From an uncultured Methylococcaceae bacterium (GTDB taxonomy: Bacteria; Pseudomonadota; Gammaproteobacteria; Methylococcales; Methylococcaceae): DNA of 50,409 bases. The notes beneath the pieces were generated by a model that worked only from the letters and a program-made list of their open reading frames with translations, searched no databases and had not been told where the DNA came from. How positions within the stretch are numbered: the stretch's first letter is position 1; every line of letters starts with the position of its first letter. Made by a program: the position numbers and the translations under genes. Positions 1 to 8,030 of the stretch are shown in pieces. Where the stretch lies: positions 1-50,409 of the forward strand of contig CAIZPP010000040.1 of assembly GCA_903934875.1 (NCBI GenBank), read 5' to 3'.

Positions 1-45
1 ATACATTTCTGAAAAGGGTATGTGAAGCATGAGAATATCTTTATG
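1..45 (+). repeat. 3' end of the ~210 bp companion repeat unit U (copy U0)
   Basis: The first 45 bases match the last part of the unit seen complete at 672-882 (shared GAAAAGGGTA, GTGAAGCATG-like stretch and ATATCTTTATG end). It runs straight into a TACAGC element end at 46, as the complete copy does. Confidence 0.65.
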
Positions 46-125
46 TACAGCATTTTCATCTTTAAAATATACCTAATAAAGGATATTCAGCTATCAAGTA
101 ACTCTCTGATGTTGAAAATGCTGTA
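46..125 (+). repeat. MITE-like element, subfamily A, internally deleted copy (A0)
   Basis: An 80 bp copy with ends TACAGCATTTTCATC and GATGTTGAAAATGCTGTA. Relative to the full copy at 883 it lacks about 43 internal bases, including the central hairpin, but keeps the subterminal CAAGTAACT. A change near each end (GCATTTT and AAAATGC) is symmetrical, so the terminal inverted repeat is preserved. Confidence 0.8.
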
Positions 126-237
126 CGTGAATGAAGGCATTTTACGCAGGTGCAAAGACCAAGGCAAAGGCAAAGGCGTAGAAAACAGGCAAAGCCAAAA
201 AGTAGCAATTCAATCGAGTCTGACCCCTTTGATTTGA

Positions 238-510
238 TTAGGCTGCTCGTCTAGGCAATGGGAGTTGAAATTTTCCGGCAATAACCCCAGCAACGGTCAA
301 GTCTTCATCAAGATTCTCCCATCTCAAAGCATATCCATTTAATTCAATTTTAACTTCTTTCAGTTCTTCATCAGTAGCTTGACTAAGAATCTTGAAACGG
401 TCTGCGGGAAAACCAAAAATTCGCCCATCCGTCAATTCAATGAAGACAGTTCGCTTTTCCAACCAAACTGCTATTGCAACGGGTTCTACTTCAATGACCG
501 TGGTATTCAT
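238..510 (-). CDS. DUF2442 family protein
   Basis: A 90-residue protein beginning MNTTVIEVEPVAIAVWLEKR, with the DUF2442 core IELTDGRIFGFPADRF and YALRWENLDEDLTVAGVIAG. DUF2442 proteins are small, of unknown biochemical role, and usually encoded next to a DUF4160 protein in putative toxin-antitoxin-like pairs. That is the arrangement here: the gene starts 21 bases inside the end of a truncated DUF4160 frame. An upstream in-frame start at 549 would add 13 residues, but they lie within the DUF4160 coding part, so 510 is preferred. With its partner broken, the gene may be a relic. Confidence 0.75.
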   Translation of the reverse strand: MNTTVIEVEPVAIAVWLEKRTVFIELTDGRIFGFPADRFKILSQATDEELKEVKIELNGYALRWENLDEDLTVAGVIAGKFQLPLPRRAA

Positions 511-652
511 GATATTTATCAATAAAAATTTGTTTATTTTCAAAAACAAGCCGCTCTATTTCCCGCAAATCATAGGGTGAAATACCACGGTAGCGAGCCA
601 AGGCAACAGGCAAAAGCCAGAATTTACACTCGCCATCGGAACCACGAACTTG
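490..652 (-). pseudogene. DUF4160 family protein, 5' end lost
   Basis: Reading the minus strand from 652 gives QVRGSDGECKFWLLPVALAR, continuing YRGISPYDLREIERLVFENK to a TGA at 490-492. This is the C-terminal two thirds of a DUF4160 protein; the expected N-terminus with the PPHIHV-type segment is missing. A stop codon (653-655) lies directly upstream, and a repeat terminus (GAGAACGCTGTA, ending at 671) occupies the place of the 5' end. It overlaps the following DUF2442 gene by 21 bases. Truncation by a repeat element is inferred from this junction. Confidence 0.7.
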
Positions 653-671
653 TTAAGATGAGAACGCTGTA
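650..671 (+). repeat. Right-end remnant of a MITE-like element
   Basis: TTAAGATGAGAACGCTGTA resembles the right terminus of the 123 bp elements (GATGTTGAAAACGCTGTA). The rest of the element is absent. It joins the broken DUF4160 frame to the U unit that starts at 672. Confidence 0.55.
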
Positions 672-882
672 CATGAATTCAAATCGGAACTCCTAGCGAT
701 GTAGTGGCACATAGACCGTTGTTTGTCGTGCAACAAAATGACCTTGCTAGGCCTACGGCTTACGCCTGTTGCGCCTTACCGCGTTGAGGGAAGCACATAA
801 GTGGATTATTATACGCGTTTAAATAATTGGTTGGCATACATTCATGAAAAGGGTAAGTATCAAGCATGGAGATATCTTTATG
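672..882 (+). repeat. Companion repeat unit U (complete copy U1)
   Basis: A 211 bp unit from CATGAATTCAAATCGG to GATATCTTTATG. Further copies lie at 7445-7640 (3' truncated), 34157-34366 (inverted, complete) and 1-45 (3' end). It contains the potential stem CCTAGC (692-697) / GCTAGG (746-751) and, inside it, a TTGTT / AACAA stem. No convincing reading frame. It occupies the space between the remnant end at 671 and the element at 883. Confidence 0.75.
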
Positions 883-1026
883 TACAGCGTTTTCATCTTT
901 AAAACATTACTAAAAAATTGATATTCATTTAACCCTAAAGTTAACAGAATAGCCTACGCTAGTGTACCCACTATCAAGTAACTCTTTGATGTTGAAAACG
1001 CTGTATTTGATGTCGAAAACGCTGTA
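883..1026 (+). repeat. MITE-like element, subfamily A (A1), with duplicated right terminus
   Basis: The 123 bp element at 883-1005 has terminal inverted repeats TACAGCGTTTTCATC / GATGTTGAAAACGCTGTA. A central hairpin at 922-951 pairs TATTC with GAATA and TTAAC with GTTAA. The last 21 bases are repeated in tandem (985-1005 and 1006-1026) with one difference. The second terminus abuts the stop codon of the caspase-like gene (1027-1029). Confidence 0.85.
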
Positions 1027-3393
1027 TTAAGCCTCCGGCACAAAGAAAAACGGGCTGCCCTCATGCCCTGCGTGTTGCAAAGGGGCATATTGCGGCGTTT
1101 GCTGGAACCCGACTTTGGTCGAGGCCGGCAGCATTTGGTTGGAGACATCCCGGTACAGCTCATAATCTTCCAAAACCTGCTGATTACTGCGCAAGACCTT
1201 TAAAAAGGCATCCGCGAAAATGGAATGGTCGCCTCCCCCTGCGTCCAAAACCGGCTTGACGCCGCCTGAAGTCAGGACCGTCCTGGCTTTACGGGTGTTC
1301 ATCACTTTCAGCCATTTCTCACGCTTGCTCTCATCCATGCCATCCGGCAGTTTGGCCACGGCGGAACCGGTCATTGCGCCGGAATAGCAAGAATCCGCCA
1401 CCACCATCACATGCCGGGCAGGTAGGATACTGAGAAATTCGGTAATATTGTCGCTGGAAATCCAGTTTGCCGAATTGCCCACCTCCGCATCCGTGGGTAG
1501 CCAGTAGGCCATCTGGTTACTCTTGTCAATTTCGCCATGACCGGCGTAATAGACCAAGAGGTTGTCTTGGTCAGTCAGTCGTTTCTTCATTTCGTTTAAC
1601 GCTGTCATGATGGCATGGCGATTGGCGTTGACCAACAGCGTGGTCTTGAAGCCATAGTGTTCGCGTAGGATCAACTCTACGCTTTTGGCATCATTGATCG
1701 GGGTTTTCAACGCTGGGTAAGCTTTATAATCGGCGTTGCCGATGATTAGCGCGTAAAACTGTCCAAAATTGACATTGCCAGTGCGCCCCCCGCCAGTCTG
1801 CTTGGACTCTGGAAACGCCTCGGCTTTGGCTGCATTGATCTCGCCGAGCAAGCTAATGACCAAATCACCCCGCCGGTTTTTCTTGTCGGTGGCGGTAATA
1901 TTCAGTTGGTTTTGCCCATTGGAAATATTGGCAGGAATACGGAACACCCCGGAGGCATCCACCGATTGTGGCAGTCCGTTGACCGTCAAGCCGTTCAACC
2001 CTTCAGGCGAGTTGATCCGGCCGACGATTTCCTTGCGCTTCTCGCCGCTACCGAGTTGAATCGTCGGCATACCGCGGGTCAGGGTGGTGGGAGGGTCAAT
2101 GATTTCTATCTTCGGGCCTTCTGCCAGTTGCAGAGGCTCCTGTCCATTTTCGGCGAGCTTGCGGTTTTGTTGCTCGACTTTTTCGCGCAAGGCAGTGATC
2201 TCCTTGGCATCATCCTGCAATTCTTTTTTACGCGCATCAATCTGACTCCTGTCCGCCCCGCCGCCGGTAAGCCACTGGGTCAATTCGGCGGATTTTTGCT
2301 GATAGCTGGCAATTTTTTCATTTAAAGCCGTTTGCGCTTGCGCCTGTTCGCCACCGGCTGCCTTTACTTGATGCGTCTCCATGTGCGGGGCCACGGCCTT
2401 CTTTTCTTGTAGCACCGCTTCCCGTTCGCGCTTGACCGTCTGCCGCTCTTTACTGACAGAAGCTGACATCGCCGCCACTTTGGCTTCTTGGGCTTTCAGT
2501 TGTGCCTGCCTCTGGCGCAATTCCTCTTCCAATTGGCGCAGCGCAGTGTCATCGGCTTTCGCGGGCTGGGCCTTTTCTTGCTGGATTTTCTGTTGTGTTT
2601 CCTCCAGCTCATCCTGCGATTTGCGCAAAGCCTCCTGCTGTTGGATTATTTTGCCTTGGGCTTCGGCCAACTGGGCGCGGGCCTGCGCGGCTTCCTGGCG
2701 GCTTTTTTCCGCCTCCCTACGGCTAGTCTCGGCCTCTTTGCGCAGAGATGCAAGTTCTGGATTATCGGTTTGGGTGGCAGCTTGCACTGGTGGCAGGACT
2801 TCGGCCAGCGGTGTACCCCCCGCAGCCGGGGTGAATTGCAGTCCGACGCTTTCTAGGCCCGAGGCTTTGCGATACCACTTATTGGCCGCATCCATGTCCG
2901 CCGGGGTTCCCAAGCCTTTTTCATAGAGATGCCCCAAGTTAAGCTGGGCCTCCCCGTTGCCCTGTTCCGCCGATTTCTTGTACCACTCAAAAGCGGCTTT
3001 ATAATCTGCAGCTTGCCCTAGTCCCTTCTCGAAGATTCGGCCGACAATATTTTGTGCCTCGGCATCGCCTTCCTTTGCTTTAGGCAGCCAGACTTTGAAC
3101 GCACTGGCGTAATTGGCGCGGTCATAGGCGACATACTCGCCGCCGCGCACCTCGCAATCCGCCGCTGTGGTGCGGATGGGGCGGCGGGCAGACAGATAGG
3201 TCATCTGCGTCCCCAATTTGCGCACCTGCCCCGGCAGCAGGCAATCCACCACGAAAAGTTTGTTGGTATCCTCGATATAGCCTTCGGTCGCTTTCGCCAT
3301 GTCCTCCTTGCTGACGTTAGGGGCGCAAGCGGCCAGCAAGACGGCACTGACCGCGACAACTAGCGTACGTTGTTTCAAACCTGCTTTGGACAT
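1027..3393 (-). CDS. Caspase-like (peptidase C14) lipoprotein with Sel1 repeats and coiled coil
   Basis: A 788-residue protein. Start 3393 is chosen because AAGGAG precedes that ATG and it begins a lipoprotein signal, MSKAGLKQRTLVVAVSAVLL followed by AAC (lipid-modified Cys23). Two Sel1-type repeats (AEAQNIVGRIFEKGLGQA, GEAQLNLGHLYEKGLGTP) follow at about residues 105-175, then a long Glu/Gln/Arg-rich coiled coil (about 210-390), and a C-terminal caspase-fold domain starting near FYALIIGNADYKAYPALK. The catalytic pair is visible: His619 in YYAGHGE and Cys669 in VADSCYSG, 50 residues apart as expected. The family cleaves proteins after basic or acidic residues; the substrate is unknown. The signal predicts membrane anchoring in the envelope. 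The stop codon directly abuts a repeat element. Confidence 0.85.
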   Translation of the reverse strand: MSKAGLKQRTLVVAVSAVLLAACAPNVSKEDMAKATEGYIEDTNKLFVVDCLLPGQVRKLGTQMTYLSARRPIRTTAADCEVRGGEYVAYDRANYASAFKVWLPKAKEGDAEAQNIVGRIFEKGLGQAADYKAAFEWYKKSAEQGNGEAQLNLGHLYEKGLGTPADMDAANKWYRKASGLESVGLQFTPAAGGTPLAEVLPPVQAATQTDNPELASLRKEAETSRREAEKSRQEAAQARAQLAEAQGKIIQQQEALRKSQDELEETQQKIQQEKAQPAKADDTALRQLEEELRQRQAQLKAQEAKVAAMSASVSKERQTVKREREAVLQEKKAVAPHMETHQVKAAGGEQAQAQTALNEKIASYQQKSAELTQWLTGGGADRSQIDARKKELQDDAKEITALREKVEQQNRKLAENGQEPLQLAEGPKIEIIDPPTTLTRGMPTIQLGSGEKRKEIVGRINSPEGLNGLTVNGLPQSVDASGVFRIPANISNGQNQLNITATDKKNRRGDLVISLLGEINAAKAEAFPESKQTGGGRTGNVNFGQFYALIIGNADYKAYPALKTPINDAKSVELILREHYGFKTTLLVNANRHAIMTALNEMKKRLTDQDNLLVYYAGHGEIDKSNQMAYWLPTDAEVGNSANWISSDNITEFLSILPARHVMVVADSCYSGAMTGSAVAKLPDGMDESKREKWLKVMNTRKARTVLTSGGVKPVLDAGGGDHSIFADAFLKVLRSNQQVLEDYELYRDVSNQMLPASTKVGFQQTPQYAPLQHAGHEGSPFFFVPEA

Positions 3394-3472
3394 GGGGACA
3401 CTCCTTAAGGTTTTGGGTTTTTGGCATGGCTCATCGTTCGGCCCGGCAGTTTGAGGGGGAGAACTAGCTTGT

Positions 3473-3530
3473 GGAGTGCGGCGACTCGTCGCCGCCTTTC
3501 GTGCCAAGCGGCGGCGAGTCGCCGCACTCC
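3473..3530. repeat. Palindromic repeat (REP-like hairpin)
   Basis: Arms 3473-3495 and 3508-3530 are inverted copies with one mismatch around a 12-base loop (GGAGTGCGGCGACTCG on the left). It lies between the convergently spaced caspase-like and DUF1993 genes, just upstream of the caspase-like start, and could fold in RNA. No coding capacity. Confidence 0.8.
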
Positions 3531-3616
3531 AGAAAATGCAAATTGCCAGCCCTGGCAATTGGGCTGAACGATGACCAAGGCCTGGTTTTGCTTAATGCAG
3601 CAACATAGCGGCGGTA

Positions 3617-4123
3617 TTAATGGCCACCCAAAAAATCCGCCTTGCCTAATTCAACGCCCCAATGCCTGAGGATGGCGTAGGTGGTGGTCGTGTGGAAATA
3701 CACATTCGGCAGCACAAAATCGAATAGGTAGGACAGGCCCTGAAAATTCCATTCGCGCCCCCCGACCAACAAAGTGACCGTTTTTTCCTCGGTACCGTCG
3801 ATTTGCGAGGGCGTGACAGTTTCCAAAAAGGCGATGGTTTTGGCTATGCGCGCCTGTAGCTCGGCAAATGTGGTTTCGTTGTCTTCATATTTTGGCGGTT
3901 CGTTCCCCGCCAGCCTTGCCCCGCATCCTTTGGCCACATCGGTGGCGATTTGCACTTGCCTCGCCAAGGGGTACATATTGGGGTAAAGCCTGGCTTGGAC
4001 GAACAGCGCCGGGTCGATTTTTTTCGCCGCCGCATGGGCCTCGGCTTTCTCCAATACCTTAGATAGATTCGCAAGAGCTTTGTTCAATACGGGTATTGAG
4101 GCTTGGTACATTGAAATGGTCAT
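3617..4123 (-). CDS. DUF1993 family protein (DinB-like fold)
   Basis: A 168-residue protein starting MTISMYQASIPVLNKALANL, typical in length and sequence for DUF1993. The conserved histidine in NVYFHTTTTYAILRHWGV and the motif KYEDNETTFAEL are visible. DUF1993 is related to the DinB/YfiT four-helix metalloenzyme-like superfamily; no reaction is established for it. GAGGAG precedes the ATG by about 7 bases. It stands alone between the caspase-like gene and repeat element B1, so context gives no further clue. Confidence 0.85.
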   Translation of the reverse strand: MTISMYQASIPVLNKALANLSKVLEKAEAHAAAKKIDPALFVQARLYPNMYPLARQVQIATDVAKGCGARLAGNEPPKYEDNETTFAELQARIAKTIAFLETVTPSQIDGTEEKTVTLLVGGREWNFQGLSYLFDFVLPNVYFHTTTTYAILRHWGVELGKADFLGGH

Positions 4124-4165
4124 GTTATGCTCCTCGTTGATGAATGTTCAAGACCGACTCGGTGT

Positions 4166-4288
4166 TACAGCGTTTTTATAGTAATAAAGAAAAATAATAA
4201 AGGACGCTCAATCAAACCATCCTGTGTGTCTGTGCTTTGCAAAATAATATAACTTAACAAGTAACTATCCGATGTTGAAAAAGCTGTA
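4166..4288 (+). repeat. MITE-like element, subfamily B (B1)
   Basis: A 123 bp element from TACAGCGTTTTTATAG to GATGTTGAAAAAGCTGTA. Its interior (AAAGAAAAATAATAAAGGAC ... TTTGCAAAATAATATAAC) matches the copies at 7324-7444 (inverted) and 34367-34489 but not subfamilies A or C. It ends 8 bases before the stop codon of the GGDEF gene at 4296 and points into that gene's antisense strand. Confidence 0.85.
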
Positions 4289-4295
4289 GTTGCGT

Positions 4296-5966
4296 CTAAT
4301 TTTCTGCGATCACGGTACGGTTGCGGCCCGCCTCCTTGGCCACATAGAGTGCCTTGTCTGCCTCATGCAGCAATTTTTTTGCGTCCGCCGCATGGATCGG
4401 CCAGGTTGCTACGCCTGCCGACAATGTGGTTCTGGCATCGCCTTCATCGGTAAGGACAGACAATTCGGCAAAAATTTTGCGCAAGGTTTCTGCCCGTTCA
4501 TAACCCACCTCAGTGCCAATGCCGGGGAGAACCAATACAAATTCCTCGCCGCCGAAGCGAAATGCGCTATCTCCCCTGCGTATTGCCGAACGGATGATGT
4601 CCGCCAGTGCCACCAACACCCGGTCACCTGTTTGGTGTCCATAGGTATCGTTGATCTGTTTAAAATAATCAATGTCGATCATCACTAGGCTTAAAGGCTT
4701 GCCGTCACGCTCGTTTTGCGCAATCTCGCGTTCCAGCAATTCATGGAAATAACGCCGGTTGTAGAGGTTGGTCAAAGGATCATGCAGGGCCTGCTCACGC
4801 AATTCATCTTGCAACGATTGGATTTGCTTGATTTGCAGGCGCAAACTTTGATTGGCTTCTTCGACCTCGTCCCGCATCACTTTGCGTTGGGCAATTTCGC
4901 GGGAAAGTCTGCGATTGATTTTTAATATGTAAACCGCGCACCCGCCCGCGAACAGGGAGAAGCCGAGTACCACCCCGGTAGCCCAATAGACCCAGGCCGG
5001 AATATGCAAGGCATCCGGGTCGTAGAGGAAATCCTTGAACGAAAAATCGCTAGGCAACATTCCCAACTCGGTATAAACATCCGCTATATGTTGCCAGCGT
5101 CCCGGATACATATAACCAGCGGCCACCAAGTCTGGTCGCAACAGTGGGCGCATCTGTTCATATTCGTACAGCAATTGGTCCTTATTTTTCCGATTACTAT
5201 AGTGTGCAATGATGAGGTCGGCCATTTCTTCAGGATGCGCCATGGCATACTCCCAACCGCGCAAGCTGGCCTGCCGGAAAGCCGCGACAACGCCTGGCTG
5301 GGCTTGGAGAAAATCCTTGCTAGTGAACAAATTATCGCCATAGAAATCAATGCCAGCAGAACGCGGACTGAAAACCGAATAATTTAGACCGGCTTGGTCC
5401 AACACATAGGGCTCATCGGTGCTGTAAACAGACATGGCATCAGCTTCGCCGTTCAGTAATTCCTCCACCCCGAAAGAATGCGGGAAAAATTTGATTCGGC
5501 TCTGTGGGACTTGGATGCCTTCCCGTTTCAGGTAAGCAATCAACTCTGCCGAGTGGGGTTCAATCATGACCCGCTTGCCGGTAAGCTGGTGGATATTGTG
5601 GATGCCTGACTTTTCCAAGGCCACCAAAGCCAGTGACGAATGCTGGAAGACCACCCCCAAGACGACGATTGGCCGGCCACTGGCTTTGTAAAGCAAAAGG
5701 TCTGAGTTGCCTACGCCAAACTCGTACTGCCCACTGAGCACCGCATCAACCGAATCTTTGTTTGGGCTGGCCTCATGGAAAGTCACATCTAGGCCTGCCT
5801 CACGATAAAACCCCTGCTGTTGGGCGGCATAGTAGCCGGCGAATTGGAATTGGTGTTTCCATAAAAGCTGCAAGCCTATATGCCGCAATGCTTGATCTGC
5901 CAAAGCACACGGCCCGCAACATAGTAGCAGTAAAGCTGCCGCCAATATCTTCAATGGGCCAATCAT
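4296..5966 (-). CDS. NMT1/THI5-type substrate-binding domain fused to a diguanylate cyclase (GGDEF)
   Basis: A 556-residue protein. N-terminal signal peptide (MIGPLKILAAALLLLCCGPC), then an NMT1/THI5-like periplasmic binding domain (LLWKHQFQFAGYYAAQQQGF, about 30-310), one membrane helix near 325-350 (WVYWATGVVLGFSLFAGG), a short coiled linker, and a GGDEF domain. The active-site motif is GGEEF at 472-476, and the product-inhibition I-site RRGD (463-466) lies five residues before it, so an active, feedback-inhibited cyclic-di-GMP synthase is expected. NMT1-type domains bind pyrimidines or related small molecules, so it probably senses such a ligand outside the membrane. Its ATG overlaps the stop of a truncated nucleoside-deaminase frame (ATGA). 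Confidence 0.9.
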   Translation of the reverse strand: MIGPLKILAAALLLLCCGPCALADQALRHIGLQLLWKHQFQFAGYYAAQQQGFYREAGLDVTFHEASPNKDSVDAVLSGQYEFGVGNSDLLLYKASGRPIVVLGVVFQHSSLALVALEKSGIHNIHQLTGKRVMIEPHSAELIAYLKREGIQVPQSRIKFFPHSFGVEELLNGEADAMSVYSTDEPYVLDQAGLNYSVFSPRSAGIDFYGDNLFTSKDFLQAQPGVVAAFRQASLRGWEYAMAHPEEMADLIIAHYSNRKNKDQLLYEYEQMRPLLRPDLVAAGYMYPGRWQHIADVYTELGMLPSDFSFKDFLYDPDALHIPAWVYWATGVVLGFSLFAGGCAVYILKINRRLSREIAQRKVMRDEVEEANQSLRLQIKQIQSLQDELREQALHDPLTNLYNRRYFHELLEREIAQNERDGKPLSLVMIDIDYFKQINDTYGHQTGDRVLVALADIIRSAIRRGDSAFRFGGEEFVLVLPGIGTEVGYERAETLRKIFAELSVLTDEGDARTTLSAGVATWPIHAADAKKLLHEADKALYVAKEAGRNRTVIAEN

Positions 5967-6175
5967 GGTGAGCCTTTATCCTCGTTCCACAATAGCGGAT
6001 GGGTTTCACCGTGGATGGATGGGTCACCGTCTTGCATCTGGCGATTGTAGCCGCGACCGAGCAGATGTCCTTGCAGGTCAAAAACGGCAGCGCCCACCGG
6101 CACACCGCATTCCTGCAAGCCCAAGCGGGCTTCTTCCACAGCTACCGCCAACAACATTTGATAATCAATGTCCAT
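5963..6175 (-). pseudogene. Nucleoside/cytosine deaminase, truncated after the HGE motif
   Basis: A 70-residue frame starting MDIDYQMLLAVAVEEARLGL behind a good AGGAG site. It aligns with the first half of zinc-dependent nucleoside/cytosine deaminases: VPVGAAVFDLQGHLLGRGYN and the zinc/proton-shuttle motif SIHGET. The second motif (PCxxC), which supplies two zinc ligands, is missing, because the frame ends HPLLWNEDKGSP at the start codon of the NMT1-GGDEF gene. A normal family member has about 150 residues. It cannot be catalytic alone. It may be a deletion scar or may now serve only to couple translation into the downstream gene. Confidence 0.75.
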
Positions 6176-6302
6176 CTTCAACTCCTGTGTTAGCCTAAGA
6201 AATCGCCTACAAAATAGTAACACCCTACACTATTGCTTAGTTACGCAGGGGAAACTGGCAGCGGAAAATGTTAAACTTGCAATTATTTTCCTTACTAGAT
6301 AA

Positions 6303-6839
6303 ATGAAAGTCATGCAACTCGTCATAACCGTCGCAGGGCAAGATCGTCTGGAACTGATCGAAGAACTTACCCGAATCATCAAGGAATGCAAGTGCAATAT
6401 ACTGGAAAGCCGAATGACCGAGTTGGGAACGGAATTCGGTGCCCATTTTCTGGTCGATGGCAACTGGAACCATATTGTCAAACTGGAAACCGGGTTGGAA
6501 GCAATGGCGGGGCGCAATAAGCTTAAAATCAGCACTTTGCGTGCGAAGGAAAGCCGCCCCGAGGATGAAAATGTGATTCCCTATGGAGTAGATGTCTTCG
6601 CCAGTGATCATATCGACAACATCCACGAACTGGTTTCCTTTTTTACCAAAAGAGGCATTAAAATTATTGATGTGAGCACTAGCCGCTATCCCGCCCCTTA
6701 CAGCAACACCCCGCTGCTAGTTGCCCGTATGATAGTCAAGATTCCGACCGCAATCAGGATTGTTTCTTTGCGGGATGAATTTTTGGAATTCTGCGACCAA
6801 CAGAACCTTGATGCCATCTTGGAACCCGTGAAACGCTAA
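6303..6839 (+). CDS. gcvR: GcvR-like ACT-domain regulator
   Basis: A 178-residue protein with two ACT domains (about 5-80, starting MQLVITVAGQDRLELIEELT, and about 95-170, starting IPYGVDVFASDHIDNIHELV). This fits GcvR, the glycine cleavage system repressor that acts by binding GcvA in enterobacteria; in other gammaproteobacteria the regulatory target is less certain. The gene lies 27 bp upstream of bcp, a pairing common in gammaproteobacteria, so the two are probably co-transcribed. No strong ribosome site is visible in front of the ATG. Confidence 0.8.
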   Translation: MKVMQLVITVAGQDRLELIEELTRIIKECKCNILESRMTELGTEFGAHFLVDGNWNHIVKLETGLEAMAGRNKLKISTLRAKESRPEDENVIPYGVDVFASDHIDNIHELVSFFTKRGIKIIDVSTSRYPAPYSNTPLLVARMIVKIPTAIRIVSLRDEFLEFCDQQNLDAILEPVKR

Positions 6840-6866
6840 GCTTTTTTATCATTTGGAGCCGCACCC

Positions 6867-7337
6867 ATGACCGCCCCCGCCATTGGCCAAACCGTTCCCG
6901 ATTTTACCGCAACTGCCACGTCCGGCAAAACCGTATCCCCTGCCGAATTGAGGGGGAAGCTGTGGGTGGTTTACTTTTACCCCAAAGACAGCACACCCGG
7001 CTGCACTCAGGAGGGACAGGATTTTCGCGACCACTATGCCGAATTTGTGCAGCTAGACTGCGAAATTTTCGGGGTTTCCCGCGATAGCCTGAAATCCCAC
7101 GAGAACTTCAAGTGCAAACAGACTTTTCCATTTGAGTTGATTTCCGATACGGAAGAAACGTTGTGTCGGCTGTTTGATGTGATCAAACAGAAGAATATGT
7201 ACGGCAAGCAGGTGCAAGGCATAGAACGCAGCACCTTCCTGATCGACCGCGAAGGCCGGTTGGTCCACGAATGGCGCAAAGTCAGCGTCAAAGGCCATGT
7301 GGAAAAGGTGCTTGAGGCGGTGATACAGCGTTTTTAA
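6867..7337 (+). CDS. bcp: Thioredoxin-dependent peroxiredoxin (Bcp/PrxQ)
   Basis: A 156-residue AhpC/TSA-family protein that reduces hydroperoxides using thioredoxin. The peroxidatic cysteine is Cys46 in YPKDSTPGCTQEG. A further Cys in KCKQTFPFELISD is not in the usual PrxQ resolving position (Cys+5), where Gly-Gln replace it, so it may work as a 1-Cys type or use another Cys. The last codons and stop (Ile-Gln-Arg-Phe-stop) are encoded by the terminal repeat of element B2 that begins at 7324, so the original C-terminus has probably been replaced. It follows gcvR at 27 bp spacing. Confidence 0.9.
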   Translation: MTAPAIGQTVPDFTATATSGKTVSPAELRGKLWVVYFYPKDSTPGCTQEGQDFRDHYAEFVQLDCEIFGVSRDSLKSHENFKCKQTFPFELISDTEETLCRLFDVIKQKNMYGKQVQGIERSTFLIDREGRLVHEWRKVSVKGHVEKVLEAVIQRF

Positions 7338-7444
7338 TATCGAATAGTTACTTGTTAAATTATATTATTTTGCGAAGCACAGACACATAGGATGGTTTGA
7401 TTGAGTGTCCTTTATTATTTTTCTTTGTTAAGAAAAACGCTGTA
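7324..7444 (-). repeat. MITE-like element, subfamily B, inverted copy (B2)
   Basis: A 121 bp element in opposite orientation to B1, with outer ends TACAGCG and CGCTGTA. Its left terminus overlaps the last 14 bases of bcp and supplies its stop codon. The interior on the minus strand holds AATATAATTT, a possible -10 box directed back toward bcp. Confidence 0.85.
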
Positions 7445-7640
7445 CATAAATGCAAATCGGGACTTCTGGTGGGGAAAGTGGCGCATAGGCCGTTGTTTGT
7501 CGAGCAACAAAATGACCTTACCAGAACTATGGCTTACGCCTGTTGCTCCACACCGCGTTGAGGGAAGCCCATAAGTGCATTATTATATGCGTTTAAATGA
7601 TTGGTTGGCATAGATTTATGAAAAGGGTATGTGAAGCCGA
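7445..7640 (+). repeat. Companion repeat unit U, 3'-truncated copy (U2)
   Basis: Starts CATAAATGCAAATCGGGACT directly after element B2 and matches the copy at 672-882 until about GGGTATGTGAAGC, then breaks off into unrelated palindromic repeats. The long-range stem seen in U1 is kept by compensating changes: TTCTGGT (7464-7470) pairs with ACCAGAA (7520-7526). Confidence 0.75.
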
Positions 7641-7654
7641 CCAGCCGCCCGTCC

Positions 7655-7914
7655 GGTGGGCTACGGCGCACACAAGCCACCCTGTTGAATTCAACCTTCT
7701 TGCTGTGTGCGCCTAGCCCACCCTACGATGGCGAGTGTTTCCGGCGAAGCGGTTTCGGCACCTATGCATAACTGATGTTACGCATGTAGTGGCAAAGCTC
7801 GCTTTGCCTGTCAAGGCAGGCCTTGACACTCCAAAACGAATTGCAGTTGGTCTGCAATCCTTTGACGATAACAGCACAGGGGGCTGTGCGTAACGTCAGT
7901 GCATAACATCAGTT
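7655..7914. repeat. Two adjacent palindromic repeats
   Basis: The first (7655-7722) has arms GGTGGGCTACGGCGCACACA and TGTGTGCGCCTAGCCCACC around a GTTGAATTCAAC palindrome. The second (7770-7914) has inverted ends AACTGATGTTACGCA and TGCATAACATCAGTT, with the inner elements TGGCAAAGCTCGCTTTGCC and ACAGCACAGGGGGCTGTG. Together they fill the gap before the vapBC region. No coding signal. Confidence 0.6.
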
Positions 7915-7937
7915 AGCTAATAATTGCTGGACAAAAC

Positions 7938-8030
7938 ATGATCGTAAACCTACACGGCAACGATTTCCACGCTTGGACCATAGAAGAACAAACAAGACGA
8001 ACCTATGAACACCCACATCGTACTGGATGA
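7938..8030 (+). pseudogene. Possible N-terminal remnant of a DUF29-type protein
   Basis: A 30-codon frame, MIVNLHGNDFHAWTIEEQTR followed by unrelated residues, resembles the start of DUF29 proteins (a D-F-x-A-W-T pattern). It ends within the vapB coding region. Too short for confidence; it may only be leader sequence. Confidence 0.25.

Noticed and set aside
22..237. A 71-codon open frame at the left end.
   Set aside because: It runs through repeat unit U and element A0, has no ribosome site and no protein-like pattern.
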